A stretch of 64,000 nt of DNA, from contig JAVVSD010000009.1 of NCBI GenBank assembly GCA_036654375.1, positions 9,890 to 73,889 of the forward strand, in the 5' to 3' direction. Each line of letters opens with the position of its first letter. Positions within the stretch are counted from its first letter, which is position 1. This DNA is from RZYX01 sp036654375 (lineage in GTDB: Bacteria > Bacillota > Clostridia > Oscillospirales > Acutalibacteraceae). Under the pieces are notes generated by a model that saw only the letters and a list, made by a program, of their open reading frames with translations, had not been told where the DNA came from and did not search any database. Both the position numbers and the translations under genes were made by a program. This document shows positions 27,637 through 36,832 of this stretch, piece after piece.

Positions 27637-28326
27637 ATGCTTAGCTCATTATTTGACTTTCTTTCTTATCTCTATTATTTTGCATTGCACATCAGCAACC
27701 CGTCCTCATTTCCTCTTCCACTTACCGCAGAAGAAGAAAAGGAGTGCCTTGATAAGATGCAGGAAGGAGACTCGAATGCGAAAGACAAGCTGATTAAGCA
27801 CAATTTAAGGTTGGTTGCTCATATTATTAAAAAATACTACTCAAACTATGCTGAACAGGAGGATTTGATTTCGGTTGGTACTATTGGACTTATCAAAGGT
27901 ATTAATTCATTTGACCCGGTCAAGGGAACAAGGCTTGCAACCTATGCTGCACGATGTATCGAAAATGAAATTTTAATGTACTTTAGAAGCAGAAAAAAGA
28001 CTTCTCAGGATGTTTACATTAATGATCCTATTGACATTGACAGTGAGGGTAATCCCTTAACACTTATGGATATTATCTGTGTTAACGACTGCATTGCAGA
28101 TGATCTTGACCTTAAAATTAAATCAGAGCAATTAATTGATTTTGTTGGAAGACTTAATGACCCAAGGGAAAAAAACATTATTATTATGCGATACGGGCTT
28201 TTTGACAGAGTGCGTATGACGCAAAGAGAAATTGCATCTATGCTTGGAATTTCTCGTTCTTATGTTTCTCGCATCGAAAAAAAAGCTCTCCAACACTTAA
28301 GACGAATGTTTGATGGGCAATCATAA
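27637..28326 (+). CDS. sigK: Sporulation sigma factor SigK (pro-sigma-K)
   Basis: A 229-aa RNA polymerase sigma factor for late mother-cell sporulation genes. A hydrophobic ~20-residue pro-sequence precedes FPLPLTAEEE, matching the pro-sigma-K layout that is cleaved by SpoIVFB. Region 2 (HNLRLVAHI, GTIGLIKGI, TYAARCIENEILM) and the region 4 helix-turn-helix (MTQREIASMLGISRSYVSRIEKKAL) are intact. The gene is not split by a skin-type element. The ATG at 27637 follows GGGGGTG. CATACACAT at 27608-27616 loosely resembles a sigma-E -10, but this is tentative. Confidence 0.93.
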   Translation: MLSSLFDFLSYLYYFALHISNPSSFPLPLTAEEEKECLDKMQEGDSNAKDKLIKHNLRLVAHIIKKYYSNYAEQEDLISVGTIGLIKGINSFDPVKGTRLATYAARCIENEILMYFRSRKKTSQDVYINDPIDIDSEGNPLTLMDIICVNDCIADDLDLKIKSEQLIDFVGRLNDPREKNIIIMRYGLFDRVRMTQREIASMLGISRSYVSRIEKKALQHLRRMFDGQS

Positions 28327-28373
28327 AACCATTTGCCTTATCAACTGCTTGAATGAATGTTTGGCTTAAAAAA

Positions 28374-28409
28374 TAGTAACGGTGACAGAATTATCTGTCG
28401 CCGTTACTA
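28374..28409. terminator. Bidirectional terminator between sigK and hlyIII
   Basis: A 16-bp stem (TAGTAACGG, T.G wobble, GACAGA) with a 4-nt loop lies between two convergent genes. The flanks are A-rich on the left and T/A-rich on the right. Confidence 0.8.
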
Positions 28410-28435
28410 TACTATTATAATATTTTGTTATCAAA

Positions 28436-29107
28436 TTATAGCATATAAAGAACTGAAATGAAGTGTAGAATGCTTCCGACAAGAACAAACATATGAAATG
28501 TTGAGTGCAAATATCTTGATTTTTTGCCTATTGCATAAAATATTGCACCTACTGTATATGCAATTCCTCCAAATATTAAGTATAACAAACAATTCAGACT
28601 TATAACCTGAAGCATCGGCTTAGTTACAATCATTATGCACCAGCCCATTCCAAGATAACTTATCATAGAGAATATTCTGAACCGTTTTAAGTCAATTGCA
28701 TTTAGTATGACTCCGATTATAGCAAGTCCCCACACAACTCCAAAAATTGTCCACGCAAGCGTCGGATTAACCAGTCTTACAGCACAGAGCGTTATTGGAG
28801 TATAAGTTCCTGCTATAAAGAAAAATATTGTGCAATGGTCAATAACCTGAAATATTTTTTTTGAAGTTTTTGTTGGTGGCAAGGCATGATAAACACTTGA
28901 CATTGTATACAGCAATATCATTGTTGAACCATATATTGCTCCGCTTACGATGCCCCAGACATTGTGATTTTTTGCTGCAACAACTACACAAACAACAAGT
29001 GCCGCAACAGCAAACGCATCGCCAACCATGTGTGACGATGAATTAAAAATTTCCTCTCCCTTTGTATAATCTGGGAGTTCCCTGTCTTTTATTTTTGTTC
29101 TTTTCAT
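28436..29107 (-). CDS. Hemolysin III / PAQR family seven-TM membrane protein
   Basis: About 223 aa with seven hydrophobic segments. Family motifs: SSSHMVGDAFA near the N-terminus, SSVYHALPPTKTSKKIFQVIDHC (split here; the SxxxH and DH residues are the zinc-site type) and STFHMFVLVGSILHF at the C-terminus. The bacterial members (YqfA/TrhA, HlyIII) are linked to membrane energetics or fluidity; haemolysis is not implied. Start codon choice between GTG 29116 and ATG 29107 is uncertain; the ATG has GGTG 6 nt upstream. Confidence 0.85.
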   Translation of the reverse strand: MKRTKIKDRELPDYTKGEEIFNSSSHMVGDAFAVAALVVCVVVAAKNHNVWGIVSGAIYGSTMILLYTMSSVYHALPPTKTSKKIFQVIDHCTIFFFIAGTYTPITLCAVRLVNPTLAWTIFGVVWGLAIIGVILNAIDLKRFRIFSMISYLGMGWCIMIVTKPMLQVISLNCLLYLIFGGIAYTVGAIFYAIGKKSRYLHSTFHMFVLVGSILHFISVLYML

Positions 29108-29187
29108 ATTTGACACCAGATTTTATTTAAGATTATTATATTGTACCCAATGATTATTGATAAAAAATGAATAAATTAGAAACAAAA

Positions 29188-29213
29188 AAGACAACAGTTA
29201 AAACTGCTGTCTT
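29188..29213 (-). terminator. Intrinsic terminator after tsf
   Basis: The stem AAGACA + CAGT paired with ACTG + TGTCTT, with one mismatch and a 4-nt loop, is followed on the minus strand by six U. It lies 23 bp beyond the tsf stop. pyrH, which often follows tsf, is therefore not in this unit. Confidence 0.8.
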
Positions 29214-29235
29214 AATTATAATGTAATTTGTGAAC

Positions 29236-30165
29236 TTATTTCATCATGCTTGCAACTTCATCTGCAAAATTGTCCTCTTTTTTCTCAAGCCCTTCACCCT
29301 TTGCATATCTTGTGAAGCCAAGAACCTTGATTTCTGAACCAAGATTTTTTGCAGTATCCTTAACATACTTTTCAACTGTGCTATGGTCAGTGCTTTTTAC
29401 AAACTCCTGCTCCATAAGACATACTTCTTTACAGAACTTTGAAATCTTTCCTGAAATAATTCCTTCAAGAACTTTTTCAGGCTTATTCTTCATCTTTTCA
29501 TCTTCCTTGATTTGTACAAGGAGGATTTCTTTTTCGTGGTCAATTGTTTCCTGAGGAACTTCTGCACTATTAAGGAACTGTGGGTTCATCGCAGCAATCT
29601 GCATTGCAATATCTTTTCCCATTGCCTTAAAGTCTTCTGTTTTTGCTGTTGCTGCATCAGCATCAAAACGAACCATAACACCAACAGAACCACCAGCATG
29701 AATATATGAAGCAGTTGTTCCCTCTATGCGCTCAAAACGACGAATTTTAAGATTCTCCCCGATTGAAAGAATTTTGTCCTGAAGATTTTCCTGAACAGTC
29801 CTGTCACTGCCTGAAAGCTTTTCAGTAAGAAGTGCCTCAACATCAGCTGGGTTTCTCTCTGCTACTGTTTTTGCAACATCAAGCACAAAGCCCTGAAATT
29901 CTGCGTTCTTTGCAACGAAATCTGTTTCAGAGTTAACTTCAACAAGAATTCCGATGTTTTTATCTTCATCATTATATGCAAGAACAACACCCTCAGCTGC
30001 AATTCTGCCTGCCTTCTTTGTTGCTGCTGCAAGTCCTTTTTCTCTTAAAAAGTCAATTGCCTTGTCCATATCTCCATCTGACTCAACCAATGCTTTTTTA
30101 CAATCCATCATGCCTACGCCTGTCTTCTCACGAAGAGCTTGGACATCTTTAGCTGTAAATGCCAT
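29236..30165 (-). CDS. tsf: Translation elongation factor Ts
   Basis: A 309-aa guanine-nucleotide exchange factor for EF-Tu. The N-terminal UBA-like domain AFTAKDVQALREKTGVGMMDCKKAL and the exchange motif SETDFVAKN are clear. The frame reads on to 30219, but the ATG at 30165 has GGAGG 8 nt upstream and gives the canonical N-terminus. Co-transcribed with rpsB, 80 bp apart. Confidence 0.96.
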   Translation of the reverse strand: MAFTAKDVQALREKTGVGMMDCKKALVESDGDMDKAIDFLREKGLAAATKKAGRIAAEGVVLAYNDEDKNIGILVEVNSETDFVAKNAEFQGFVLDVAKTVAERNPADVEALLTEKLSGSDRTVQENLQDKILSIGENLKIRRFERIEGTTASYIHAGGSVGVMVRFDADAATAKTEDFKAMGKDIAMQIAAMNPQFLNSAEVPQETIDHEKEILLVQIKEDEKMKNKPEKVLEGIISGKISKFCKEVCLMEQEFVKSTDHSTVEKYVKDTAKNLGSEIKVLGFTRYAKGEGLEKKEDNFADEVASMMK

Positions 30166-30245
30166 AAAAATTCCTCCTGTATATATGAATAATAGTTTTC
30201 TTAAAATAAGCCCGCGCAAAATAGCACGGGCTTTTCATTTTATAA

Positions 30246-30992
30246 TTACTCAGCTGCCTGCTCTTTTGCTACAGGTGCAACAACTTCCTTAGTTTCTGCT
30301 GCTGCCTGAACGCCTTGTCTTCCCTCTATAACTGCATCTGCCATTGCTGCTGTTATAAGCCTTACAGCACGAATAGCATCGTCGTTTCCTGGGATAACAT
30401 AGTCGATTTCGTCAGGGTCACAGTTTGTATCAACTATTGCGATGATTGGAATACCAAGCTTCTTTGCTTCTGCAACAGCTATTCTTTCCTTGCGTGGGTC
30501 AACAATAAACATTGCTGCTGGCTGACGCTTCATCTCTGTGATACCGCCCATGAACTTTTCAAGCTTTTCAATTTCGAGTTTAAGCTTAATAACTTCCTTT
30601 TTAGGAAGAAGCTCAAAAGTTCCGTCTGCTTCCATAGCCTGAAGCTGTGCAAGTCTTTTAATTCTGCGTTGAATTGTTTTAAAATTTGTAAGCATACCGC
30701 CAAGCCAACGAGCGTTTACAAAGGGCATTCCGCAACGGATTGCTTCTTCTTTAACTGAATCTTGTGCCTGCTTCTTGGTTCCTACGAAAAGAATGTCCTG
30801 ACCGTCCTGTGAAAGATTGCGGATTACCATATAAGCATCCTCAAGCTTCTTAACAGTTTTCTGAAGGTCGATGATATAAATTCCGTTACGCTCTGTGAAG
30901 ATGTACTCGTTCATTTTAGGGTTCCATCTTCTTGTTTGGTGTCCGAAATGAACACCTGCTTCAAGCAATTGCTTCATTGAAACTACTGACAT
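30246..30992 (-). CDS. rpsB: 30S ribosomal protein S2
   Basis: A 248-aa ribosomal protein beginning SVVSMKQLLEAGVHFGHQTRRWNPKM, with conserved FVGTKKQAQ, RWLGGMLTNF and PIIAIVDTNCDPD blocks (this last at about residues 190-202). An Ala/Glu-rich tail extends past the fold. AAGGAGG lies 7 nt before the ATG. Transcribed from the promoter at 31099-31127 through a ~100-nt leader. Confidence 0.97.
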   Translation of the reverse strand: MSVVSMKQLLEAGVHFGHQTRRWNPKMNEYIFTERNGIYIIDLQKTVKKLEDAYMVIRNLSQDGQDILFVGTKKQAQDSVKEEAIRCGMPFVNARWLGGMLTNFKTIQRRIKRLAQLQAMEADGTFELLPKKEVIKLKLEIEKLEKFMGGITEMKRQPAAMFIVDPRKERIAVAEAKKLGIPIIAIVDTNCDPDEIDYVIPGNDDAIRAVRLITAAMADAVIEGRQGVQAAAETKEVVAPVAKEQAAE

Positions 30993-31098
30993 AATAATTT
31001 CCTCCTTAGTTTTACCTCCGCACAGTTTGTGGTTCCTGAAACACTCAATATTTTGAATGCACCATCAGGCAAATGCTATGCGTGTGATTTGCGTTGAA

Positions 31099-31127
31099 AT
31101 TATACCACATTTTGCTGCTAATTTCAA
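31099..31127 (-). promoter_or_regulatory. Promoter of rpsB-tsf
   Basis: Minus strand: -35 TTGAAA (31127-31122), 17-bp spacer, -10 TATAAT (31104-31099). The ~100-nt leader that follows contains GCAAAT/ATTTGC and CACA/TGTG complementary stretches; autoregulatory S2 leaders exist in bacteria, but I cannot assign one here. Confidence 0.8.
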
Positions 31128-31148
31128 GCATTATTTTTTTACCTATAT

Positions 31149-31370
31149 TCATTCACTAAACAAGTCATTCTGTAGCTTAAACAGCTCTGATTTTCTTGCT
31201 TTTTCTGTTTCATAATCATGTGTAATATTTTTATTATCATCAACAGACAAAACACTGCCATCTTTTATGTCATTTGGAAGACTTTCAAGCGGAATTTTTA
31301 GCATTGTTCCGTCATCGCTCTCACACACTGCAAAATTTTTTTCAATTCTATCAACATAAAGGGTTTGCAT
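31149..31370 (-). CDS. DUF3006 family protein
   Basis: A 73-aa acidic small protein starting MQTLYVDRIEKNFAVCESDDG, matching the short beta-rich DUF3006 family that frequently sits beside ComEC-like metallo-hydrolases. No catalytic motif is seen. Its ATG follows GGAGG and touches the stop codon of the upstream hydrolase, indicating coupling. Function unknown. Confidence 0.75.
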   Translation of the reverse strand: MQTLYVDRIEKNFAVCESDDGTMLKIPLESLPNDIKDGSVLSVDDNKNITHDYETEKARKSELFKLQNDLFSE

Positions 31371-32308
31371 TATGATGCCTCCTTTTCTGTTTCAAGTGTC
31401 AGCTTTTTGCCGTCACTCCCAACAACAATATTGCCACATTCGTCTGTTCGCTTATATTTTATTTTATATGTATTAATTAAATCAACTGTTTCCTTGTGCG
31501 GATGTCCATATGAATTGTCTTTCCCACACGGAATTATTATAAGACTCGGGCTAACTTCTTTTAAAAAATCTTCTGATGTTGCTGTATTGCTACCATGATG
31601 CCCGATTTTTATCACATCGGCGTTAACATCATACTGGTTTGCTATTATCTGCCGTTCGACCTCTTTACCTGCATCTCCCATAAATAAGAAACTCGTTTCC
31701 TTATATGTTAGCATTATTACTGCAGACATGTTATTAAGGTCATCAGACTGGCATGACGGAGAAAGAACATTAAAAGTCACATCACCAAGCTTATATTTGT
31801 CACCATTTACCGCAGGTATTACTTTTGCCCCAGAAGCTTTAACTGCCAATAAAAAATTTTCATATACCTTTGTTGTTGGGGTATTGCTTTGAACAAGCTT
31901 AGGCATAATGACATTTTTTATTTCAAACTCTTCGATAATCTTTGGCATACTTCCAATATGGTCAGAATGCGGGTGCGTTGCAACGAGATAATCGATTGAC
32001 TTTATTCCATGTGCTTTAATATAGCTTAATATTTTTTCTTCATTACCTTTTTCTCCTGCATCAATAAGAAATGTTCCTTCTTTTGATTTAATGAAGGCAC
32101 AATCTCCTTGACCTACATCAATATAGTGAACTGTAAACGGTAAATTGTCTGTTGGCGATGCTTCATTTAAGTCAGCTTTATTATATGCGTCGTCCCACGA
32201 TGGAATGTTTGGCAGACCAAGAGAAGGTAGTATTGACACCAAAATGATAATTGCCAGTATTATGCCCGAAATTATCCACTTGTTATTACCTTTTATATTT
32301 TTTGCCAC
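31370..32308 (-). CDS. Membrane-anchored ComEC/Rec2-type metallo-beta-lactamase-fold hydrolase
   Basis: A 312-aa protein with an N-terminal TM anchor (about residues 11-31) and an extracellular MBL-fold domain: DVGQGDCAFI, metal ligands in ATHPHSDHIGS, GDAG and GHHGS. It corresponds to the C-terminal hydrolase domain of ComEC without the competence channel and may act as a secreted nuclease or phosphodiesterase. The start is GTG after GGGGAG; its 5' end overlaps the YgiQ gene by 23 bp. Confidence 0.85.
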   Translation of the reverse strand: MAKNIKGNNKWIISGIILAIIILVSILPSLGLPNIPSWDDAYNKADLNEASPTDNLPFTVHYIDVGQGDCAFIKSKEGTFLIDAGEKGNEEKILSYIKAHGIKSIDYLVATHPHSDHIGSMPKIIEEFEIKNVIMPKLVQSNTPTTKVYENFLLAVKASGAKVIPAVNGDKYKLGDVTFNVLSPSCQSDDLNNMSAVIMLTYKETSFLFMGDAGKEVERQIIANQYDVNADVIKIGHHGSNTATSEDFLKEVSPSLIIIPCGKDNSYGHPHKETVDLINTYKIKYKRTDECGNIVVGSDGKKLTLETEKEAS

Positions 32309-34157
32309 CAGTATTTCTCCCCTTATCCATTCTATTCTGCTGACTTTTATTGTTTCGATAATTACTATTTTGTGGTCTTATCAGACATTTATCTGCTGTT
32401 CCAATCAAATCTGTTCTTCCTGCTTTTTGAAGTGCCTCTATCACAAGCCTTTGGTTGTTGGGAGCAAAATATTGCAAAAGCGCTCTTTGCAGTGCTTTAT
32501 CATGTGGAGTCTTTGCAACAAAAACAGGCTCCATTGTGTATGGGTCAAGTTCGGTATAAAACATACAGTTTGATATTGTTCCAGGGGTTGGATAAAAGTC
32601 CTGCACCTGCTCTGGTCTTATCTTTTCACGCTTTAAAAACTGTGCAAGCTCAACTGCATCTGAAAGCTCACTGCCAGGATGAGATGACATTAAATAAGGA
32701 ACAAGATATTGCTCTTTACCAATGCTTTTGGATAGCTCATAATATCTTTTTGAAAACTTTAAGTATGCCTCAATATGTGGCTTTCCCATTTTATCCAGTA
32801 CCTGTGCAGAGCAATGCTCCGGTGCAACTTTTAATTGTCCGCTGACATGATGCTCAACAAGCTCTTTAAAGAACTTTTCATTACTGTCTTGAAGCATATA
32901 GTCATAGCGAATTCCCGAACGAATAAAGACTTTTTTTACCTTTGGCAAAGCACGAAGTTCTCGAAGAATTTCAATATATTCGCTGTGGTCTGATTTAAGC
33001 TGCTTGCATGGCGTTGGTGCAAGACATTTTTTGCCCTTACACAATCCGTTCTTTAACTGTTGGTCGCATGACGGATTCCTAAAGTTTGCAGTTGGACCTC
33101 CGACATCGTGAATATAGCCTTTGAAGTTTGGCTTTTGCGTTAGCATTTTTGCCTCTTCAACAATTGATTTTTTACTGCGAGTTGTTATAAATCTGCCCTG
33201 ATGAAAGGCAAGAGAACAAAAATTGCACGCACCAAAGCACCCTCTATTATGAGTTATTGAAAACTCAACTTCTTCAATTCCTGGAACTCCGCCAAGCTTC
33301 TCATATGATGGATGATAGGTTCTTTCATATGGCAAAGAGTACACCCAATCAAGCTCTGATTGAGTGAGCGGTGGCATCGGCGGATTTTGAACAAGCATTT
33401 TTGAGCCATGGCGTTGCTTGATAAGTTTTCCTCTGATGTGATCCTGCTCGTCTTGCTGAATACGGCAAGCCTTTGCATATTCTTTTTTACTCTTAATTAC
33501 ATTTTCATAGCTTGGACATTCTGCACCCATAAATGGTGTGTCCTTAACATCGACGGCATAACAAGTGCCATTTATATCTGTAAGGTTTGAAATTGGCTCC
33601 CCTTGCGAAAGACGCTTTGCAATTTCAATTGTTTGATTTTCTCCCATTCCATAAGAAATTAAATCCGCTTTTGAGTCAAATAGAATTGATTGTTTTATCT
33701 CTTCTGCCCAGTAATCATAGTGTGCAAATCTGCGAAGAGATGCCTCAAGTCCTCCAATTATAATTGGAATATCTCCATATGCTTGTCTTATTAAATTGCA
33801 ATATACAATAACAGCTCTGTCTGGTCTTTTGCCCATTTTTCCACCTGCTGTGTATGCATCCTTGCTCCTTGGCTTTTTCGCAACTGTATAGTGTGCAACC
33901 ATCGAATCTATGTTGCCCGACGATACAAAAAATCCAAGCTTAGGACGACCAAAAAGCTCGAAGTCCGCAGTCTTATCCCAGCGTGGCTGAGCTAAAACAG
34001 CCACCCTGTATCCGCAGGCTTCAAGCACTCTTGTTATTATTGCCGTTCCAAAGCTCGGATGGTCAACATACGCGTCACCTGTAACATATACAAAATCAAC
34101 GCTGTCCCATCCTTTTTCTTTAACCTCTTGTTTTGTTGTTGGCAAAAAATCACTCAT
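32286..34157 (-). CDS. YgiQ family radical SAM protein
   Basis: A 623-aa protein with the family N-terminus (FVYVTGDAYVDHPSFG), a radical SAM cluster motif GCFGACNFCS near residue 315, and a C-terminal HxxxD-like Arg/Lys-rich tail. The N-terminal half resembles a B12-binding-type fold without an obvious cobalamin His motif. The substrate is unknown across the family. The start overlaps the ftsK stop (TAATG). Confidence 0.9.
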   Translation of the reverse strand: MSDFLPTTKQEVKEKGWDSVDFVYVTGDAYVDHPSFGTAIITRVLEACGYRVAVLAQPRWDKTADFELFGRPKLGFFVSSGNIDSMVAHYTVAKKPRSKDAYTAGGKMGKRPDRAVIVYCNLIRQAYGDIPIIIGGLEASLRRFAHYDYWAEEIKQSILFDSKADLISYGMGENQTIEIAKRLSQGEPISNLTDINGTCYAVDVKDTPFMGAECPSYENVIKSKKEYAKACRIQQDEQDHIRGKLIKQRHGSKMLVQNPPMPPLTQSELDWVYSLPYERTYHPSYEKLGGVPGIEEVEFSITHNRGCFGACNFCSLAFHQGRFITTRSKKSIVEEAKMLTQKPNFKGYIHDVGGPTANFRNPSCDQQLKNGLCKGKKCLAPTPCKQLKSDHSEYIEILRELRALPKVKKVFIRSGIRYDYMLQDSNEKFFKELVEHHVSGQLKVAPEHCSAQVLDKMGKPHIEAYLKFSKRYYELSKSIGKEQYLVPYLMSSHPGSELSDAVELAQFLKREKIRPEQVQDFYPTPGTISNCMFYTELDPYTMEPVFVAKTPHDKALQRALLQYFAPNNQRLVIEALQKAGRTDLIGTADKCLIRPQNSNYRNNKSQQNRMDKGRNTGGKKYKR

Positions 34158-36649
34158 TAAGTTGTTTCCTGTTCTTCTGTTGTTGTTTCAACATCTGGTG
34201 CCATTGCATTCATCTCAAACCACTGTTGTTTTGTTATTAAAACCTTTCGCGGTTTACTTCCCTCAAATGGTCCAACTATGCCTCTTTCTTCAAGCTCATC
34301 AATTATTCTTGCTGCACGAGCATAACCAACTTTTAGCTTTCTTTGCAATAGTGTTGTTGATGCCTGCCCAGCTTCCAATACAGCCTCAATTGCTCTTGGA
34401 AGAAGCTCATCTGAATCCTCACTTCCACCTTCACTGGAAATTGAAGATGAACCTTTTTTGGAGCCTGTTGCCGCCGCCTGACGCTCAATTTCTTGAACCA
34501 CCTCTTCATCATAGGCTGACTGCTCCTGGTCCTTGATAAATCTTACAACTTCTTCAACCTCTTTATCTGAAGTGTAGCAGCCCTGTATTCTGACGGGCTT
34601 TGCTGTACCAACAGGATAAAAAAGCATATCTCCATTACCAAGAAGCTTTTCAGCTCCAACCATGTCAAGAATTGTTCTTGAATCCACCTGTGACGAAACA
34701 GACAGCGCAATTCGGCTTGGAATATTTGCTTTGATTATTCCTGTTATAACATCAACAGACGGTCGCTGTGTCGCAATTACAAGGTGTATTCCAGCCGCAC
34801 GAGCCATCTGTGCCAAACGACAAATTGCATCTTCAACCTCGTTTGGTGCAGCCATCATAAGGTCTGAAAGCTCATCAATAAAAATTACTATCTGTGGCAT
34901 TTTCTGAGCATCTGGCTTGCTTTTGCAAGCTTCATTATACCCAAAAATATCTCTGACATTATTATCTGAAAAAGTTTTATATCTGTTTAGCATTTCCTTT
35001 ACTGCCCAGCCAAGCGCACCCGAAGCTTTTCTTGGGTCTGACACAACAGGTGTCAACAAGTGCGGTATGCCATTATAAATTGTAAACTCAACCTGCTTAG
35101 GGTCAATCATTACAAGCTTTACTTCATCTGGAGTTGCATTGTAAAGAAGGCTCAATATCATTGAATTAAGGCAAACTGATTTTCCTGAGCCAGTTGTTCC
35201 TGCAATCAAAATATGCGGCATCTTTGCAAGGTCAGCACATATCATTTTCCCTGCGATATCGCGACCAAGTGCAACATTTAACTTACTTTTTGCTGTTTTA
35301 TATTTTGGCTCTTCTATGAGTTCACGAAGAGTTACCATTGACTTTATTTTGTTTGGAACTTCAATTCCAACTGCTGCTTTGTTTGGAATTGGTGCTTCTA
35401 TACGCACTCCGGAAGCTGCAAGGTTAAGTGCAATATCATCTGCAAGACCTGTTATCCTGCTGATTTTTACACCTGCTGCAGGAGCAAGCTCATATCTTGT
35501 TACCGATGGGCCTCTTGATATGTCAACAATTTTTGTTTCTACTCCAAAACTTTTAAGGGCACTGACAAGCTTTTCAGCATTTTGTTTTAGCTCATCGCTA
35601 AAGTTTGAATTTGATGTTGCTTTTGGCGGTGCAAGACATTCTACACTTGGCAATTTATAGTTTTGAGTGCCAATATGCTCATCTTTCTGAACAGCGTTAC
35701 TCTCCTCTTTTATTGATGATGTAACTGCAGCCGTTGCCACCGCTGCTTCAACTGGTGCAGCCGCTTTTTTTATTATATCGTCAAGAAGTACGGGCTTTGC
35801 TTCTTCTGTTGTGGTCTGTTTTGCTTCCGAGCTTTGAGCTGATGCTTTTCCCTCGTCCAAGTCAACATCAAACTTAGATTTTCTTTTCTTTTTTGTTGGT
35901 TTTGCAAGTTCTGAATTTTCATCGTCTGAAGGAGGTCCAAGATTTACATCTGGATTAAATCTTATTTTTTCTTGCTTTCTCTCTTCAATTTCTCTTGCTG
36001 TTTTTTCAATATATTCGCCTGTTATTTCCCCTGCCTTTTGAACGGGCTTTCTAAATGCGTTATACAGGTTTATAAGCGTTGTTCCTGTCATTATCATTAT
36101 TGTTACAAAAGTGAGCAGAACAATTGTTATGCTTGCCGTTATTTTTTCAGGGAAAAGCTTTAAAATAGCTCCTCCGATTATTGCTCCTATTGCACCACCA
36201 TTTTTGGTGCTTAGTCCTGTATTATAGGCTTCTGCTATACTATCAAAATAGCTTGATGGAACAGATGTGCTTGAAAATATAAAGATTGCTCCACATATGA
36301 GTGATGTGAGCAAAAATGCTTCTCCAACTTTAAAGCCAATATTGGTGGTTGGCTTGTCCAATGCTGCCATTATAGCAATATACAGCATAACAATTGGCAA
36401 GACAAAAGCACAAAATCCAAATATTCCAAAAAGGACTTTACGCATTACTTCCCAAGCATTCCCACCTGGTATAAGACAAATACAGAAAGTAAAAATAGAA
36501 ACAGCAAAAATTACAACAGCCCAAATTTGCCTTTTAGCTTTTTGTTCCTGTTCATTTTTTATGTACATTTTACCGTTTTGCGTGTTTTTACTTTTTGTTG
36601 TGCCTGATTTTTTTGTAGTTGATGGCTTTTTTTTCGTGGTATTTGCCAT
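34157..36649 (-). CDS. FtsK/SpoIIIE DNA translocase
   Basis: 830 aa: a basic Thr/Lys-rich N-terminus, four TM helices (about residues 40-200), an acidic/Lys linker, then the motor with Walker A GTTGSGKSVCLN, Walker B IVIFIDELSDLMM and ATQRPSVDVITG. A winged-helix gamma domain closes the protein (LLPRAIEAVLEAGQAST, KVGYARAARIIDELE). It pumps chromosomal DNA at the septum in division and/or into the forespore. The ATG at 36649 has GGAG 10 nt upstream; the frame's extension to 36772 has no SD. The tepA neighbour favours spoIIIE orthology. Confidence 0.93.
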   Translation of the reverse strand: MANTTKKKPSTTKKSGTTKSKNTQNGKMYIKNEQEQKAKRQIWAVVIFAVSIFTFCICLIPGGNAWEVMRKVLFGIFGFCAFVLPIVMLYIAIMAALDKPTTNIGFKVGEAFLLTSLICGAIFIFSSTSVPSSYFDSIAEAYNTGLSTKNGGAIGAIIGGAILKLFPEKITASITIVLLTFVTIMIMTGTTLINLYNAFRKPVQKAGEITGEYIEKTAREIEERKQEKIRFNPDVNLGPPSDDENSELAKPTKKKRKSKFDVDLDEGKASAQSSEAKQTTTEEAKPVLLDDIIKKAAAPVEAAVATAAVTSSIKEESNAVQKDEHIGTQNYKLPSVECLAPPKATSNSNFSDELKQNAEKLVSALKSFGVETKIVDISRGPSVTRYELAPAAGVKISRITGLADDIALNLAASGVRIEAPIPNKAAVGIEVPNKIKSMVTLRELIEEPKYKTAKSKLNVALGRDIAGKMICADLAKMPHILIAGTTGSGKSVCLNSMILSLLYNATPDEVKLVMIDPKQVEFTIYNGIPHLLTPVVSDPRKASGALGWAVKEMLNRYKTFSDNNVRDIFGYNEACKSKPDAQKMPQIVIFIDELSDLMMAAPNEVEDAICRLAQMARAAGIHLVIATQRPSVDVITGIIKANIPSRIALSVSSQVDSRTILDMVGAEKLLGNGDMLFYPVGTAKPVRIQGCYTSDKEVEEVVRFIKDQEQSAYDEEVVQEIERQAAATGSKKGSSSISSEGGSEDSDELLPRAIEAVLEAGQASTTLLQRKLKVGYARAARIIDELEERGIVGPFEGSKPRKVLITKQQWFEMNAMAPDVETTTEEQETT

Positions 36650-36832
36650 TTGACAATCACTCCGTAATTTCTTTTTATATATGCTTAAATCAGAATTTTG
36701 AACTGTTTTTGTAGTATTTCTACTAACTTTATGACTTGAATATAAACAAATTAATCTATGTACAAGAAACAATAACCCATTACCTGAAAAATATAACAGG
36801 CTATTGTTGCAATTTTTAAGCTTAAGATTTTC

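Noticed and set aside
27548..27793. Open frame of 81 codons on the plus strand ahead of sigK
   Set aside because: It overlaps the sigK start in another frame, has no SD, and lacks any motif.
27637..28326. Skin-like element interrupting sigK
   Set aside because: The gene is intact from pro-sequence to the region 4 HTH.
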